Both the position numbers and the translations under genes were made by a program. From contig JAUNNF010000003.1 of NCBI GenBank assembly GCA_030537355.1, positions 1-64,000 on the forward strand: a DNA stretch of 64,000 bases, in the 5' to 3' direction. Shown here one piece after another: positions 45,478 through 53,652 of the stretch (positions within the stretch are counted from its first letter, which is position 1; each line of letters opens with the position of its first letter). Origin of the DNA: Coriobacteriia bacterium. Its GTDB lineage: Bacteria > Actinomycetota > Coriobacteriia > Coriobacteriales > Eggerthellaceae. The notes beneath the pieces are model-generated. The model did not search any database and was not told the origin of the DNA. It saw only the letters and a program-made list of their open reading frames with translations.

Positions 45478-45974
45478 AAGTCAAGTAAACCTTCAGGTAA
45501 ATCTACATAAATATCATCTTTAATTGTAACAATCTCATCCACAAATGGAATAATGATTTCTTTGCCATTATAGTCCACAATCAGTTTTTTTTGAGGGCTA
45601 GACTCATCAATATATTTTAGTGGACCTAGCTCTCCACGAGTTTTATCAATTACGAGTTTTTGTTCAAGCTCATCTTTTTCTATTAGAGACTCATCACATA
45701 AAATGTTTTGATTTTCTGCAAAGTCAAAATCACTGAAATTCCCTCTAGGTTTAATGTATATTTTATTATCTTTAATTTTGTACGACTCAACCTCGAAATT
45801 TCTTGTTTTATCGATTTGTGGAGGTACAAGATATAGAGTTTGTCCAGATAAAGAACAAGGTCTTGCTGCAAGTCTCGCAACAAGACCTTCTAATTTGTAA
45901 TCAACTTTTAAATTAGTGGCTAATCTAGCCCAGCCTAAATTATTTGTCTTCTTCGATAATTTCAACTTCAACAC
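45474..45974 (-). CDS. rimM: Ribosome maturation factor RimM, divergent
   Basis: 166 residues. The C-terminal PRC-barrel half is good (RGELGPLKYIDESSPQKKL, IIIPFVDEIV, DLPEGLLDL). The N-terminal half lacks the usual GxxxxxHGxxGE motif and reads LGWARLATNLKVDYKLEG, then LYLVPPQIDKTRNFEVE; the VPP motif recalls actinobacterial/coriobacterial versions. Position between khpA and trmD secures the call. Its start overlaps khpA by 35 bp; no internal ATG offers a shorter form. Confidence 0.82.
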   Translation of the reverse strand: MLKLKLSKKTNNLGWARLATNLKVDYKLEGLVARLAARPCSLSGQTLYLVPPQIDKTRNFEVESYKIKDNKIYIKPRGNFSDFDFAENQNILCDESLIEKDELEQKLVIDKTRGELGPLKYIDESSPQKKLIVDYNGKEIIIPFVDEIVTIKDDIYVDLPEGLLDL

Positions 45975-46209
45975 GTGCGTCTTGTCTTGCGCCTAATGCA
46001 CGAGCAAGTGTGCGTAGAGATTTAATGGTGCGACCTTGCTTACCAATAATTTTGCCAACATCTTCTTGATTAACATTGATGTTTGCATAAACAGCATGGC
46101 CCTCGTCAGTAGTCTCCTCACGTACTTCAATATTCAGATCCTCAGGATGGTCAATAAGCTCAGTAATGCATGAAGTCAATAAGTTCTTTACGCTCTCTGT
46201 CAATTCCAT
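45940..46209 (-). CDS. khpA: KH-domain RNA-binding protein KhpA
   Basis: 89 residues. A single KH domain with the GxxG loop in GKIIGKQGRTIKSLRTL. Sits between rpsP and rimM as in most Gram-positive and actinobacterial genomes. Binds RNA with KhpB in species where it has been tested and affects cell elongation and division. Confidence 0.92.
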   Translation of the reverse strand: MELTESVKNLLTSCITELIDHPEDLNIEVREETTDEGHAVYANINVNQEDVGKIIGKQGRTIKSLRTLARALGARQDARVEVEIIEEDK

Positions 46210-46278
46210 GTCCTCTTCCCCTTTCGTTTAAATTTGTATTACCGAACTAAATGCTCTACAACAAGATCGAATTATCAT

Positions 46279-46620
46279 TTAGTCTTTATCTTCTTCTTTA
46301 GGCTCTTCTTTCTTTGTAGTTTCCTCTTTTGGAGCCTCTTCTTTCTTTGGCTCAGCTTTCTTTGCAGCTGGCTTCTTTGCAGCAGAACCATCATTGCCTT
46401 TGATTAGCTTTGAAACGATGTCAGTAGGTTGAGCACCGCGTTCAATCCAAGACTTGATTTTGTCCATTTTCAAGTCAACAAAAGCAGGCTCAACACATGG
46501 GTTGTATCTGCCCACTTCATCAATAAACTTACCGTCACGGCTACGTCTTTGGTCCGCAACAACAATCCTATAATATGGACGCTTTTTTGCTCCGTGTCTG
46601 CTAAGTCTAATTCTTACCAT
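46279..46620 (-). CDS. rpsP: 30S ribosomal protein S16 (bS16)
   Basis: 113 residues. Core MVRIRLSRHGAKKRPYYRIVVAD through residue ~80 is standard; a 33-residue Lys/Glu/Ala tail (AAKKAEPKKEEAPKEE and so on) follows, of the kind common in high-GC Gram-positive S16. GGAGGAAG ribosome site. Leads the rpsP-khpA-rimM-trmD-lepB-glyQ-glyS-IIA run. Confidence 0.95.
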   Translation of the reverse strand: MVRIRLSRHGAKKRPYYRIVVADQRRSRDGKFIDEVGRYNPCVEPAFVDLKMDKIKSWIERGAQPTDIVSKLIKGNDGSAAKKPAAKKAEPKKEEAPKEETTKKEEPKEEDKD

Positions 46621-46734
46621 TCTTCCTCCATAAATTTCATTTTTCCAAAAACAGTGTTATTATATAACTTAATCAGCATTTTTTTTCATATATTTTAATA
46701 TTTTTTTGATAAAATTATTTATAGGAGGAAAACG

Positions 46735-48102
46735 ATGAATTACGACGTTTTAATAATCGGAGCAGGCCCCGGAGGCATATATAGTGCCTACGAGTTGATT
46801 AATAAAAATCCAGACTTAAAAATTGCAGTTTTTGACACTGGATGCGAGTTAAAAAAACGCAGATGTCCTATTGACGGCAAGAAAGTTAAAACATGCATTA
46901 ACTGCAAAACTTGTGCCATCATGAATGGCTTTGGTGGAGCAGGTGCTTTCTCTGATGGTAAATACAATATCACAAACGATTTTGGTGGAACTCTTCATAA
47001 ATATATTGGTAAAAACACAGCAATTGAATTGATGGAATATGTCGATAAAATTAATTGCAAGTACGGTGGCGAAAAAACTAAACTCTACTCTACTGCAAAT
47101 TCTGAGTTCAAACGCAAGTGCTTACAAAGCGACTTGCATCTTCTAGACGCTCAAGTTAGACATTTAGGCACAGATATTAATTACGTAGTTCTCGGTAATT
47201 TATACAAAGAGCTTAGCGAGAGAGTTGATTTTCATTTCAATACAAGTGTTGAGCATATCGAAGTTCAAGGTGATAGCAAATACAAGATCACTACAGCAAA
47301 TGGCGAGTTTACAGGCGATGCTTGCATTGTGTCTGTTGGCAGGAGCGGTAGCGCATGGATTGAGCAAGTCTGCCGCGAACTCGACATTGAAACCAGCTCT
47401 AACAGGGTTGACATTGGTGTGCGCGTTGAGATTCCGGCAGAAGTTTTTGCTCACATTACAGATGAGCTTTATGAAAGTAAAATCGTTTATAAGACTCGCA
47501 AATATGCAGATCATGTACGTACTTTTTGCATGAATCCACGAGGTGTAGTTGTAAATGAAAACACCAACGGACTTGTGACTGTAAATGGCCATAGCTACGA
47601 GGATCCTCGCCTGCATACAGACAACACAAATTTTGCGCTGCTTGTTTCAAAGCATTTTACGGAACCTTTCAAAGATTCAAATGGATATGGCGAGAGCATT
47701 GCTCGCCTGTCCAATATGCTTGGTGGCGGAGTTATTGTGCAGCGCTTAGGCGATTTGATTAAAGGCCAACGCTCGACTCCAAGTAGAATTGCCGATTCGT
47801 TTACCTCGCCTACACTGGATGCAACTCCTGGCGACTTAAGTCTTGTAATGCCTAAACGCATCCTCGACGATATTATTGAGATGCTCGAAGCGCTCGATAA
47901 AATTGCTCCAGGCACTGCTAGCCCAGACACTTTGCTTTATGGCGTGGAAGTTAAGTTTTACAACATGGAAGTTAAGCTTGATAATAACTTGATGACAAAG
48001 TATAAGAACCTCTTCATTATTGGGGACGGTAGTGGAGTTACTCACTCGCTATCTCATGCAAGCGCCTCTGGAGTGTATGTGGCTAGGCTTCTGACTCAGT
48101 AA
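46735..48102 (+). CDS. FAD-dependent oxidoreductase (COG2509-type, uncharacterised)
   Basis: 455 residues. Dinucleotide fold GAGPGGIYSAYEL at residues 9-21, then a Cys-rich CPIDGKKVKTCINCKTC (residues ~43-60), NGFGGAGAFSDGKYN, and a C-terminal FIIGDGSGVTHSLSHASASG FAD block. This matches a family of flavoproteins found widely in anaerobes with no proven reaction. AGGAGG ribosome site. Convergent with tdk, overlapping its end by 20 bp. Confidence 0.8.
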   Translation: MNYDVLIIGAGPGGIYSAYELINKNPDLKIAVFDTGCELKKRRCPIDGKKVKTCINCKTCAIMNGFGGAGAFSDGKYNITNDFGGTLHKYIGKNTAIELMEYVDKINCKYGGEKTKLYSTANSEFKRKCLQSDLHLLDAQVRHLGTDINYVVLGNLYKELSERVDFHFNTSVEHIEVQGDSKYKITTANGEFTGDACIVSVGRSGSAWIEQVCRELDIETSSNRVDIGVRVEIPAEVFAHITDELYESKIVYKTRKYADHVRTFCMNPRGVVVNENTNGLVTVNGHSYEDPRLHTDNTNFALLVSKHFTEPFKDSNGYGESIARLSNMLGGGVIVQRLGDLIKGQRSTPSRIADSFTSPTLDATPGDLSLVMPKRILDDIIEMLEALDKIAPGTASPDTLLYGVEVKFYNMEVKLDNNLMTKYKNLFIIGDGSGVTHSLSHASASGVYVARLLTQ

Positions 48103-48682
48103 CATCTGACATATGATGTTCACCTGAAAGGTAATGCTTTCTACATAAAGCTGTGTATTTTTGAGTACCAGATTTATTCTCAATATCTATGGTGGTGTCG
48201 CCTATAGGCTCATGAACAACCTTACCGTCTACAATTCGAGCATTAAACTTGGCTGACTTACCACACCAACAAGATGTCTTAATTTCTTCAATTTCGTCGG
48301 CCATCTCCATCAGGCGCTTAGCACCTGGAAAAAGCTTAGACGTATAATCTGTCCGAAGACCATAACAAAACACAGGAATGTCCATATAATCTGCAATACG
48401 CGCGAGTAGGTCAACTTGTTCGTCAGTCATAAACTGAGCCTCGTCAACAACAATTACTTTATAGGTAGAAAGCTCGTAGCTCTCCATATCCTTTAACTTA
48501 GTGACTGGTATAGCGTCCATTTGAAGACCAATGCGCGACCAAACCTCGCAAGTACGAGTATCAGTTTCTGTTTTTAGCAACAAAGCTTTGTTGCCTTTTT
48601 CCTGAAAATTATATACAAGCATCAGGGCTTGTGCTGTTTTAGCACTACCCATAGTTCCATATCTAAAATGCAATTTGGCCAT
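48083..48682 (-). CDS. tdk: Thymidine kinase
   Basis: 199 residues from the ATG at 48682 with GGGAGAG upstream; the longer frame to 48784 runs into feoB and is rejected. P-loop GTMGSAKT near residue 8, VVDEAQFMT, and CYGLRTDYTSKLFPG are typical of type II Tdk; the zinc-binding lasso keeps CWCGKSAKFNAR. Phosphorylates thymidine in salvage. Confidence 0.93.
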   Translation of the reverse strand: MAKLHFRYGTMGSAKTAQALMLVYNFQEKGNKALLLKTETDTRTCEVWSRIGLQMDAIPVTKLKDMESYELSTYKVIVVDEAQFMTDEQVDLLARIADYMDIPVFCYGLRTDYTSKLFPGAKRLMEMADEIEEIKTSCWCGKSAKFNARIVDGKVVHEPIGDTTIDIENKSGTQKYTALCRKHYLSGEHHMSDVTESEA

Positions 48683-48716
48683 GATTGCTCTCCCTAACTT
48701 ACGACACGAGTCAGAG

Positions 48717-48725
48717 ATTATAGCA
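48717..48725 (-). promoter_or_regulatory. Extended -10 promoter element of tdk
   Basis: TGCTATAAT on the minus strand, overlapping the feoB stop codon, about 35 nt before the tdk ATG, which has its own GGGAGAG. Suggests tdk is transcribed separately from feoAB. Confidence 0.5.
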
Positions 48726-51084
48726 TAAGAATTAAATTTCCAACTGAAAATACAATAAATGAAACAATCCAGGCAATCACGCATTGGAAGACGACAACGG
48801 CGAGCGCGTAGCGAAGCCCAAGTTCCCTCTTAACAGCAGCGATTGCTGCAATGCATGGTGTATAGAGCAACACAAAAATCATAAAGGAAAGGCCTGCTAA
48901 TGGGGTTAATATAGCGCTCAGTCCTGCAGCTCCTGTGAAAAGAACTGTGAGCGAAGCAATAATGCTTTCTTTAGCTAAAAATCCAGTGATTAGAGATGTG
49001 ACGATGCGCCAATCGCCAAGACCAATTGGTGCGAAAACAGGAGTTATAAATCCGGCAATTGTGGCAAGAATACTATTGCTCGCATCTGGTGTGTAATTTA
49101 GAGTCAAGTCGAAACTCTGCAAGAACCAAATAATGATTGTGGCGATAAAAATTATTGTAAAGGCGCGAGTAATAAAATCCTTGCACTTGTCCCACATCAA
49201 TCTCAAAACATTTGAAGCGCTAGGCATGCGATAATTTGGAAGCTCCATAATAAACGGAATAGGCCTGGATTTACCTTTCGCAAAAAGAGCTACAATTATA
49301 CCTACAACAATACCCAACACATACATAAGAAGCATCACAAGTGCGGCACAATCGGGAAAAAATGTAAAGCTCAAAAAGACGTAAACTGGTAACTTGGCAG
49401 AACAGCTCATATAAGGTGTTAGCATTATTGTGAGCTTGCGGTCACGCTCAGACGGAAGTGTGCGTGTTGACATAATGGCTGGCACACTGCATCCAAAACC
49501 AATGAGGAGCGGCACAATACTCCTGCCTGAAAGACCAATTTTGCGGAGAAGTTTATCCATCACAAAAGCCACTCGTGCCATATATCCAGAGTCTTCTAAG
49601 ATTGAGAGGAAGAAAAACAGTACAACAATAATTGGTACAAAGCTGACAACTGTACCCACTCCTTTAAAGATAGCGTCAGTAACAAGAGACTGGACAGTTT
49701 CACTAACGCCAACAGATATCATGTGTGCCTCAACTACATTTGACAAACTATCGATTCCTAGTGCAATTAGCTTTTGAATGTTGCCGCCAATCACGTCGAA
49801 AGTCAGCCAAAAAACAGCTGCCATAATAGCGATAAAAGCTGGGATGCCGGTAAGCTTGCCAGTAAGGAATTTGTCCGCCGCCTCGCTACGACGACGCTGA
49901 GAACTAGGCTTGCCTTTGATAACGCAGTTAGATGTTACTCGCAATATAAAATTGTATCTCATGTCAGCGATAAGAGCCGCGCGGTCAAGTTTACACTCTT
50001 CCTCCATATGTATCAGGATATGCTCGATTGCAGCTTTGTCCTGTTCATTTAAGTTCAATTTGTCAATTATGGCTTGATCGTTTTCAGCAATTTTCTCAGC
50101 AGCAAACCTAATTGGGATTAGGTGCTCATGATTGTTAATGGAACTTTGCGCACAGTGGTCCTCAATAATATGCATAATAGAATGAAGCGCGCGGTGCACC
50201 GACCCTCTGTCGCAAAAATCTTGACGAAGCGGCAGCTCCTGATACTTTGCAATATGCATTGCGTGATCCACAAGCTCATCTATTCCCTGCCGAGAAAGTG
50301 CGCTAATTGGAACAATTGGTACACCAAGCTCTTGCTCAAGCGCGTTTAGCAAAATAGAGCCTTCATTGGACTCGAGCTCATCCATCATATTTAGCGCCAC
50401 GACCATTGGATGCTCGAGCTGGAGAAGCTGCATTGTAAGATACAGGGAACGCTCAATACTTGTGGCGTCGATTATGTTAATGATACAGTCACAGTCATCC
50501 TCGAGAATAAACTGCCTGCTAACAAGCTCCTCCTTTGAATAAGGACTTAAGGAGTAGATTCCTGGAAGATCTGTGATCTGAGTGTTTTTATTGTTTTTGA
50601 ACGAACCGTCCTTGCGCTCAACGGTTACTCCTGGAAAATTACCAACATGCTGATTCGAGCCTGTCAGCGCATTGAAAAGTGTAGTCTTTCCGGAATTTTG
50701 ATTACCCACGAGAGCAAACTTTAAGGTTTTATCAGAGGGTAACGGATGCTCGTGCTTTTTGTTGTGGAAGCGACCCGGCTCGCCAAGGCCTGGATGTTCA
50801 GTTTCTTGAGCCTTTTTACATTCCGCACAATTTTTGCTACAAGTTAAATTGTAGAGGTCCTCGGCTTCTTCGACAATGACATGAGCAGCATTAGAGTTAC
50901 GTAAGGCTAACTCGTAAGCATGAAGCCTTATCTCCATAGGATCACCCAATGGTGCACGCTTAATTACTTTTAAATGAGTACCCGGAATTAGACCCATATC
51001 CAGCAGGTGCTGACGGTCCTTGGTCTTTCCGTTGACTTTTGTTACTTTATAAGAGCTACCAATTTGTGCCGCGTCTAGCTTCAT
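48718..51084 (-). CDS. feoB: FeoA-FeoB fusion ferrous iron transporter
   Basis: 788 residues. Residues 1-75 are a FeoA SH3-like domain (LLDMGLIPGTHLKVIKRAPLGDP). A Cys-containing linker (CSKNCAECKKA) leads to the FeoB GTPase with GNQNSGKTTLFN near residue 132, FPGVTVERK, DLPGIYSLSPYS and NMMD, then about 10 membrane spans with GFGCSVPAIMSTRTL and the second Gate domain. Imports Fe(II). Divergent from a DtxR-type gene, with a palindromic operator in its promoter; the ATG is only 7 nt after TATAAT. Confidence 0.94.
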   Translation of the reverse strand: MKLDAAQIGSSYKVTKVNGKTKDRQHLLDMGLIPGTHLKVIKRAPLGDPMEIRLHAYELALRNSNAAHVIVEEAEDLYNLTCSKNCAECKKAQETEHPGLGEPGRFHNKKHEHPLPSDKTLKFALVGNQNSGKTTLFNALTGSNQHVGNFPGVTVERKDGSFKNNKNTQITDLPGIYSLSPYSKEELVSRQFILEDDCDCIINIIDATSIERSLYLTMQLLQLEHPMVVALNMMDELESNEGSILLNALEQELGVPIVPISALSRQGIDELVDHAMHIAKYQELPLRQDFCDRGSVHRALHSIMHIIEDHCAQSSINNHEHLIPIRFAAEKIAENDQAIIDKLNLNEQDKAAIEHILIHMEEECKLDRAALIADMRYNFILRVTSNCVIKGKPSSQRRRSEAADKFLTGKLTGIPAFIAIMAAVFWLTFDVIGGNIQKLIALGIDSLSNVVEAHMISVGVSETVQSLVTDAIFKGVGTVVSFVPIIVVLFFFLSILEDSGYMARVAFVMDKLLRKIGLSGRSIVPLLIGFGCSVPAIMSTRTLPSERDRKLTIMLTPYMSCSAKLPVYVFLSFTFFPDCAALVMLLMYVLGIVVGIIVALFAKGKSRPIPFIMELPNYRMPSASNVLRLMWDKCKDFITRAFTIIFIATIIIWFLQSFDLTLNYTPDASNSILATIAGFITPVFAPIGLGDWRIVTSLITGFLAKESIIASLTVLFTGAAGLSAILTPLAGLSFMIFVLLYTPCIAAIAAVKRELGLRYALAVVVFQCVIAWIVSFIVFSVGNLILML

Positions 51085-51120
51085 GAGATAAATTATAGTT
51101 AGCCATGGCTAACTTGTCAA
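51085..51120 (-). promoter_or_regulatory. feoAB promoter with DtxR-type operator in the spacer
   Basis: Minus strand: TTGACA (51115-51120), a 17-bp spacer, TATAAT (51092-51097), 7 nt, ATG at 51084. The perfect palindrome AGTTAGCCATGGCTAACT (51097-51114) fills the spacer and touches the -10. Its TTAGCC/GGCTAA halves are those of DtxR/IdeR/MntR boxes. A bound regulator would block RNA polymerase. Both hexamers are exact consensus. Confidence 0.85.
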
Positions 51121-51127
51121 GATAAAC

Positions 51128-51161
51128 TTGAAATTTTTTTTCAGCATGTTAGAATATAGGT
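51128..51161 (+). promoter_or_regulatory. Putative leaderless promoter of the DtxR-type gene
   Basis: TTGAAA (51128-51133), 16-bp spacer, TAGAAT (51150-51155), 6 nt, ATG at 51162; no ribosome site other than a weak AGG overlapping this stretch. The operator for feoAB ends 14 bp upstream of the -35, so autoregulation is possible but not evident. Confidence 0.55.
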
Positions 51162-51527
51162 ATGAAAGAGTCAGGGGAAATGTATTTAGAGACAATTCTT
51201 GTTTTAGGCAAGGCACAAGATGAGGTGCACGCCATCGACATTGCAAACAGTCTCAAATTTTCGAAAGCTTCAGTGAGCAAGGCTTTGGCACGTCTTAAGG
51301 CGGACAAGTTCATTGTTGTGGATGAGCGTGGTCTTATAGCTTTGACCGAAGTCGGCAGGAGCCTCGCTGAAAAAATTTACAAACGTCACCAGCTCTTATG
51401 CAAGGCACTCACCAGTATTGGTGTTAAAGAAGATACCGCACTTGAAGACGCGTGCAGGATTGAGCATTATATTAGCGATGAAACTTACAAGGCAATAAAA
51501 AATTACATGAAAGGCAAAAATGGATAA
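51162..51527 (+). CDS. DtxR/MntR-family metal-dependent regulator
   Basis: 121 residues. Winged helix with SGEMYLETILVL, HAIDIANSLKFSKASVSKALARLK (recognition helix) and GLIALTEVGRSLAEKIYKRHQLL, then dimerisation residues DACRIEHYIS. The length fits the short MntR-like form without an SH3 domain. Metal ligands typical of the family (Glu, His, Cys/Glu positions in RHQLL and ACRIEH) are present. Probably represses feoAB through the adjacent palindrome. Overlaps the MBL gene by 8 bp. Confidence 0.9.
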   Translation: MKESGEMYLETILVLGKAQDEVHAIDIANSLKFSKASVSKALARLKADKFIVVDERGLIALTEVGRSLAEKIYKRHQLLCKALTSIGVKEDTALEDACRIEHYISDETYKAIKNYMKGKNG

Positions 51528-52158
51528 AACTAAAATTTTTGAATCAGACAATTTGAAAATCTATCACACCGTGTTAGGGCTTTTGAGCAATAACGTATAC
51601 TTGATTAAGGCGGGTGACGAGGCGGCTCTTGTTGACCCTTCTTGCAGGCCTGATGATGTGTTGAAATTTGTAGACGGGAAACTAAATAAAATCCTCATCA
51701 CCCACTACCACTTTGACCACATTGGAGCAGCGTGTCAAGTCAAAAGTGAAACCGGAGCCAAAACTTACGCATCAGCTATTGAACGCGGATACATTGAGCA
51801 AACAACTGATATTCCTGGATTTCATCGCAAGGTAGATCCGTGCACTGTAGATGTTGAAATTCATGATGGGGATACAATAAGCATCGGAAACACAGAGTGG
51901 AAAGTCATAGAAACGCCAGGTCATTCTATGGGTTCAGTTTGCTATTATTGCGAGTCTGAGAAAGTTCTCTTTTCCGGAGACACATTATTCTATGGTTCAT
52001 ATGGCCGTGTTGATTTTGTTGATTCTGACCCAAAAGGCATGCTCGCATCTCTTCGAAAACTTGCTAAGCTACCTGCTGATGTTAAAGTATTTCCAGGTCA
52101 TAGTCAGTTTACTACAATTGGTGACGAAATAGATTTTATTAACGAATTGAATCTCTAA
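51520..52158 (+). CDS. Metallo-beta-lactamase-fold hydrolase
   Basis: 212 residues. HYHFDHIGAA (HxHxDH, near residue 66), GHSMGSVCYYC and FPGHS supply the metal ligands of the glyoxalase II-like MBL group, with SGDTLFYGSYGR. Cytoplasmic; thioester-type or other hydrolysis is possible but not determined. Overlaps and follows the DtxR-type gene, so its expression is likely tied to that regulator. Convergent with dnaJ (20-bp overlap). Confidence 0.85.
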   Translation: MDKTKIFESDNLKIYHTVLGLLSNNVYLIKAGDEAALVDPSCRPDDVLKFVDGKLNKILITHYHFDHIGAACQVKSETGAKTYASAIERGYIEQTTDIPGFHRKVDPCTVDVEIHDGDTISIGNTEWKVIETPGHSMGSVCYYCESEKVLFSGDTLFYGSYGRVDFVDSDPKGMLASLRKLAKLPADVKVFPGHSQFTTIGDEIDFINELNL

Positions 52159-53275
52159 GATTTTGCAACGGTGACATTTTTTTAGGATTGCCCTCTTCTA
52201 TATTTGAAAGCTCACGCAAGAGTTCCTTTTCTTTCTTTGTAAGCTTCTTAGGAATATCAATATTGACCTGCGCGTACAAATCCCCTCGAGCATTCCTGTT
52301 CATGCGTGGCATTCCCATGTCTTTTGCCTTCAGAACATCCCCTGCCTGCGTTCCTTTTGGAATCTTGATCTTGACTTTTTCGTTCTCAAATATTCCATCA
52401 AACTCAATAGTTGCACCTAATATAGCCTGCAAGTAAGACACGTTGATGCGGGAGAGGAGGTTGTCGCCATCGCGCTCGAAAAAATCATGAGGCTGAATCT
52501 TGCAGGTTACAATCAAATCTCCACTTGAATCCCCCATTACACCAGCTTCGCCATATCCTTCCACACGTAGCTGAGTACCTGGTTTAACACCAGCTGGCAC
52601 TTCCACAGAAACTCGCTGTCTGTCTGGAACACGACCCTGACCATTGCACTCTGAACATGGGTTTTTGATTGATTTGCCTGTACCGTGACAATCAGGGCAT
52701 GTGGTGGCTGTTTGCATGCTGCCCAAGAAAGTTTGCTGTACGGTCACAACCTTGCCTTGTCCGTGGCAGGTTGGGCAATCAATTTTCTCGCCACCAGCAC
52801 CAAGACCAGTGCCGTGACAATCATCGCAAGGTGCAAGCCTGTCATACACAATTTCTTTACTTGTTCCAGTTGCAACTTCTTCTAAGGTTAAGCGCAGACC
52901 AACGGTCATGTCTCGGCCTTCAGTACGTGAAGTTGTAGCCCCTGCTCCGCCATTAAAGAAGCTGCTAAAAATATCATTTATGCCAAAACCGCCACCAAAA
53001 AGGTCTTCAAAGTCAACATATCCAGCTCCACCACCAAATGGATTTCCGCCGCTAGCAGCTCCTGGAATTGTGCCAAAACGGTCATATTGAGCTCGCTTGT
53101 TAGGATCAGAAAGCACATCGTATGCTTCGTTGAGCTCCTTAAACTTTTCTTCAGCGTCATCAAGCTCGGACACGTCTGGGTGCAACTCACGTGCCTTGCG
53201 TCTATATGCACGTTTAATCTCGTCGTCGGTGGCGTTTTTATTTACGCCCAATATTTCGTATAAATCATTAGCCAT
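52139..53275 (-). CDS. dnaJ: Chaperone DnaJ
   Basis: 378 residues. J domain with LHPDVS (HPD) near residue 33, Gly/Phe-rich stretch (residues ~70-110), four zinc motifs CDDCHGTG, CPTCHGQG, CPDCHGTG, CSECNGQG, and the C-terminal substrate domains. Works with DnaK/GrpE, which are not in the window. TGCTAGAAT ends 9 nt before the ATG and no ribosome site is seen, so a very short or absent leader is likely. No CIRCE/HAIR repeat is recognised upstream. Confidence 0.95.
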   Translation of the reverse strand: MANDLYEILGVNKNATDDEIKRAYRRKARELHPDVSELDDAEEKFKELNEAYDVLSDPNKRAQYDRFGTIPGAASGGNPFGGGAGYVDFEDLFGGGFGINDIFSSFFNGGAGATTSRTEGRDMTVGLRLTLEEVATGTSKEIVYDRLAPCDDCHGTGLGAGGEKIDCPTCHGQGKVVTVQQTFLGSMQTATTCPDCHGTGKSIKNPCSECNGQGRVPDRQRVSVEVPAGVKPGTQLRVEGYGEAGVMGDSSGDLIVTCKIQPHDFFERDGDNLLSRINVSYLQAILGATIEFDGIFENEKVKIKIPKGTQAGDVLKAKDMGMPRMNRNARGDLYAQVNIDIPKKLTKKEKELLRELSNIEEGNPKKMSPLQNLRDSIR

Positions 53276-53423
53276 CGTCGCGATATTCTAGCACAATGAT
53301 TGCTTATAGGTGCTATTTATAATAAATTGGTGATATTTATAATTATTTTGAAAAATTATTTAAGAGCTTCAGAAATAAATAAAAAAAATCTTTATAATAT
53401 TCAAAAATTTTCAGTATTTTCTT

Positions 53424-53577
53424 CCAAAATGATAGGTTGTGGGGTATTTTCAAAGTTAATTTGACTCATTTTTATTTTTCTAATAACAAAACACCTGATA
53501 AAATTTTTCTGTTTCATAATAATTTGAAAAATTTCTACAAATCTTTACACAAAAACACCCTCAACCTATCATTTCGG
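53424..53577. repeat. 154-bp inverted-repeat element, copy B
   Basis: The left arm reads CCAAAATGATAGGTTGTGGG and is identical to copy A over the first 27 bases. The right arm (53551-53577) is its inverse with four mismatches. Same total length as copy A; the centre shares only a short GTTAATTTGA. It lies in the 377-bp gap upstream of dnaJ; the rest of the gap is AT-rich and shows no gene. No transposase and no clear target duplication. Confidence 0.75.
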
Positions 53578-53652
53578 ATAAATTTCTGTGAGATTTATGG
53601 GATTTTTTTATTTTATATATTTTTTTAAGACTATATTTTTTAAGATTATAGG

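Noticed and set aside
48683-48784. Longer start for tdk
   Set aside because: Extends into feoB; family starts at MAKLHFRYGTMGS, which has its own ribosome site.
53276-53420. CIRCE/HAIR heat-shock operator upstream of dnaJ
   Set aside because: No matching inverted repeat found; only an extended -10 and AT-rich sequence.
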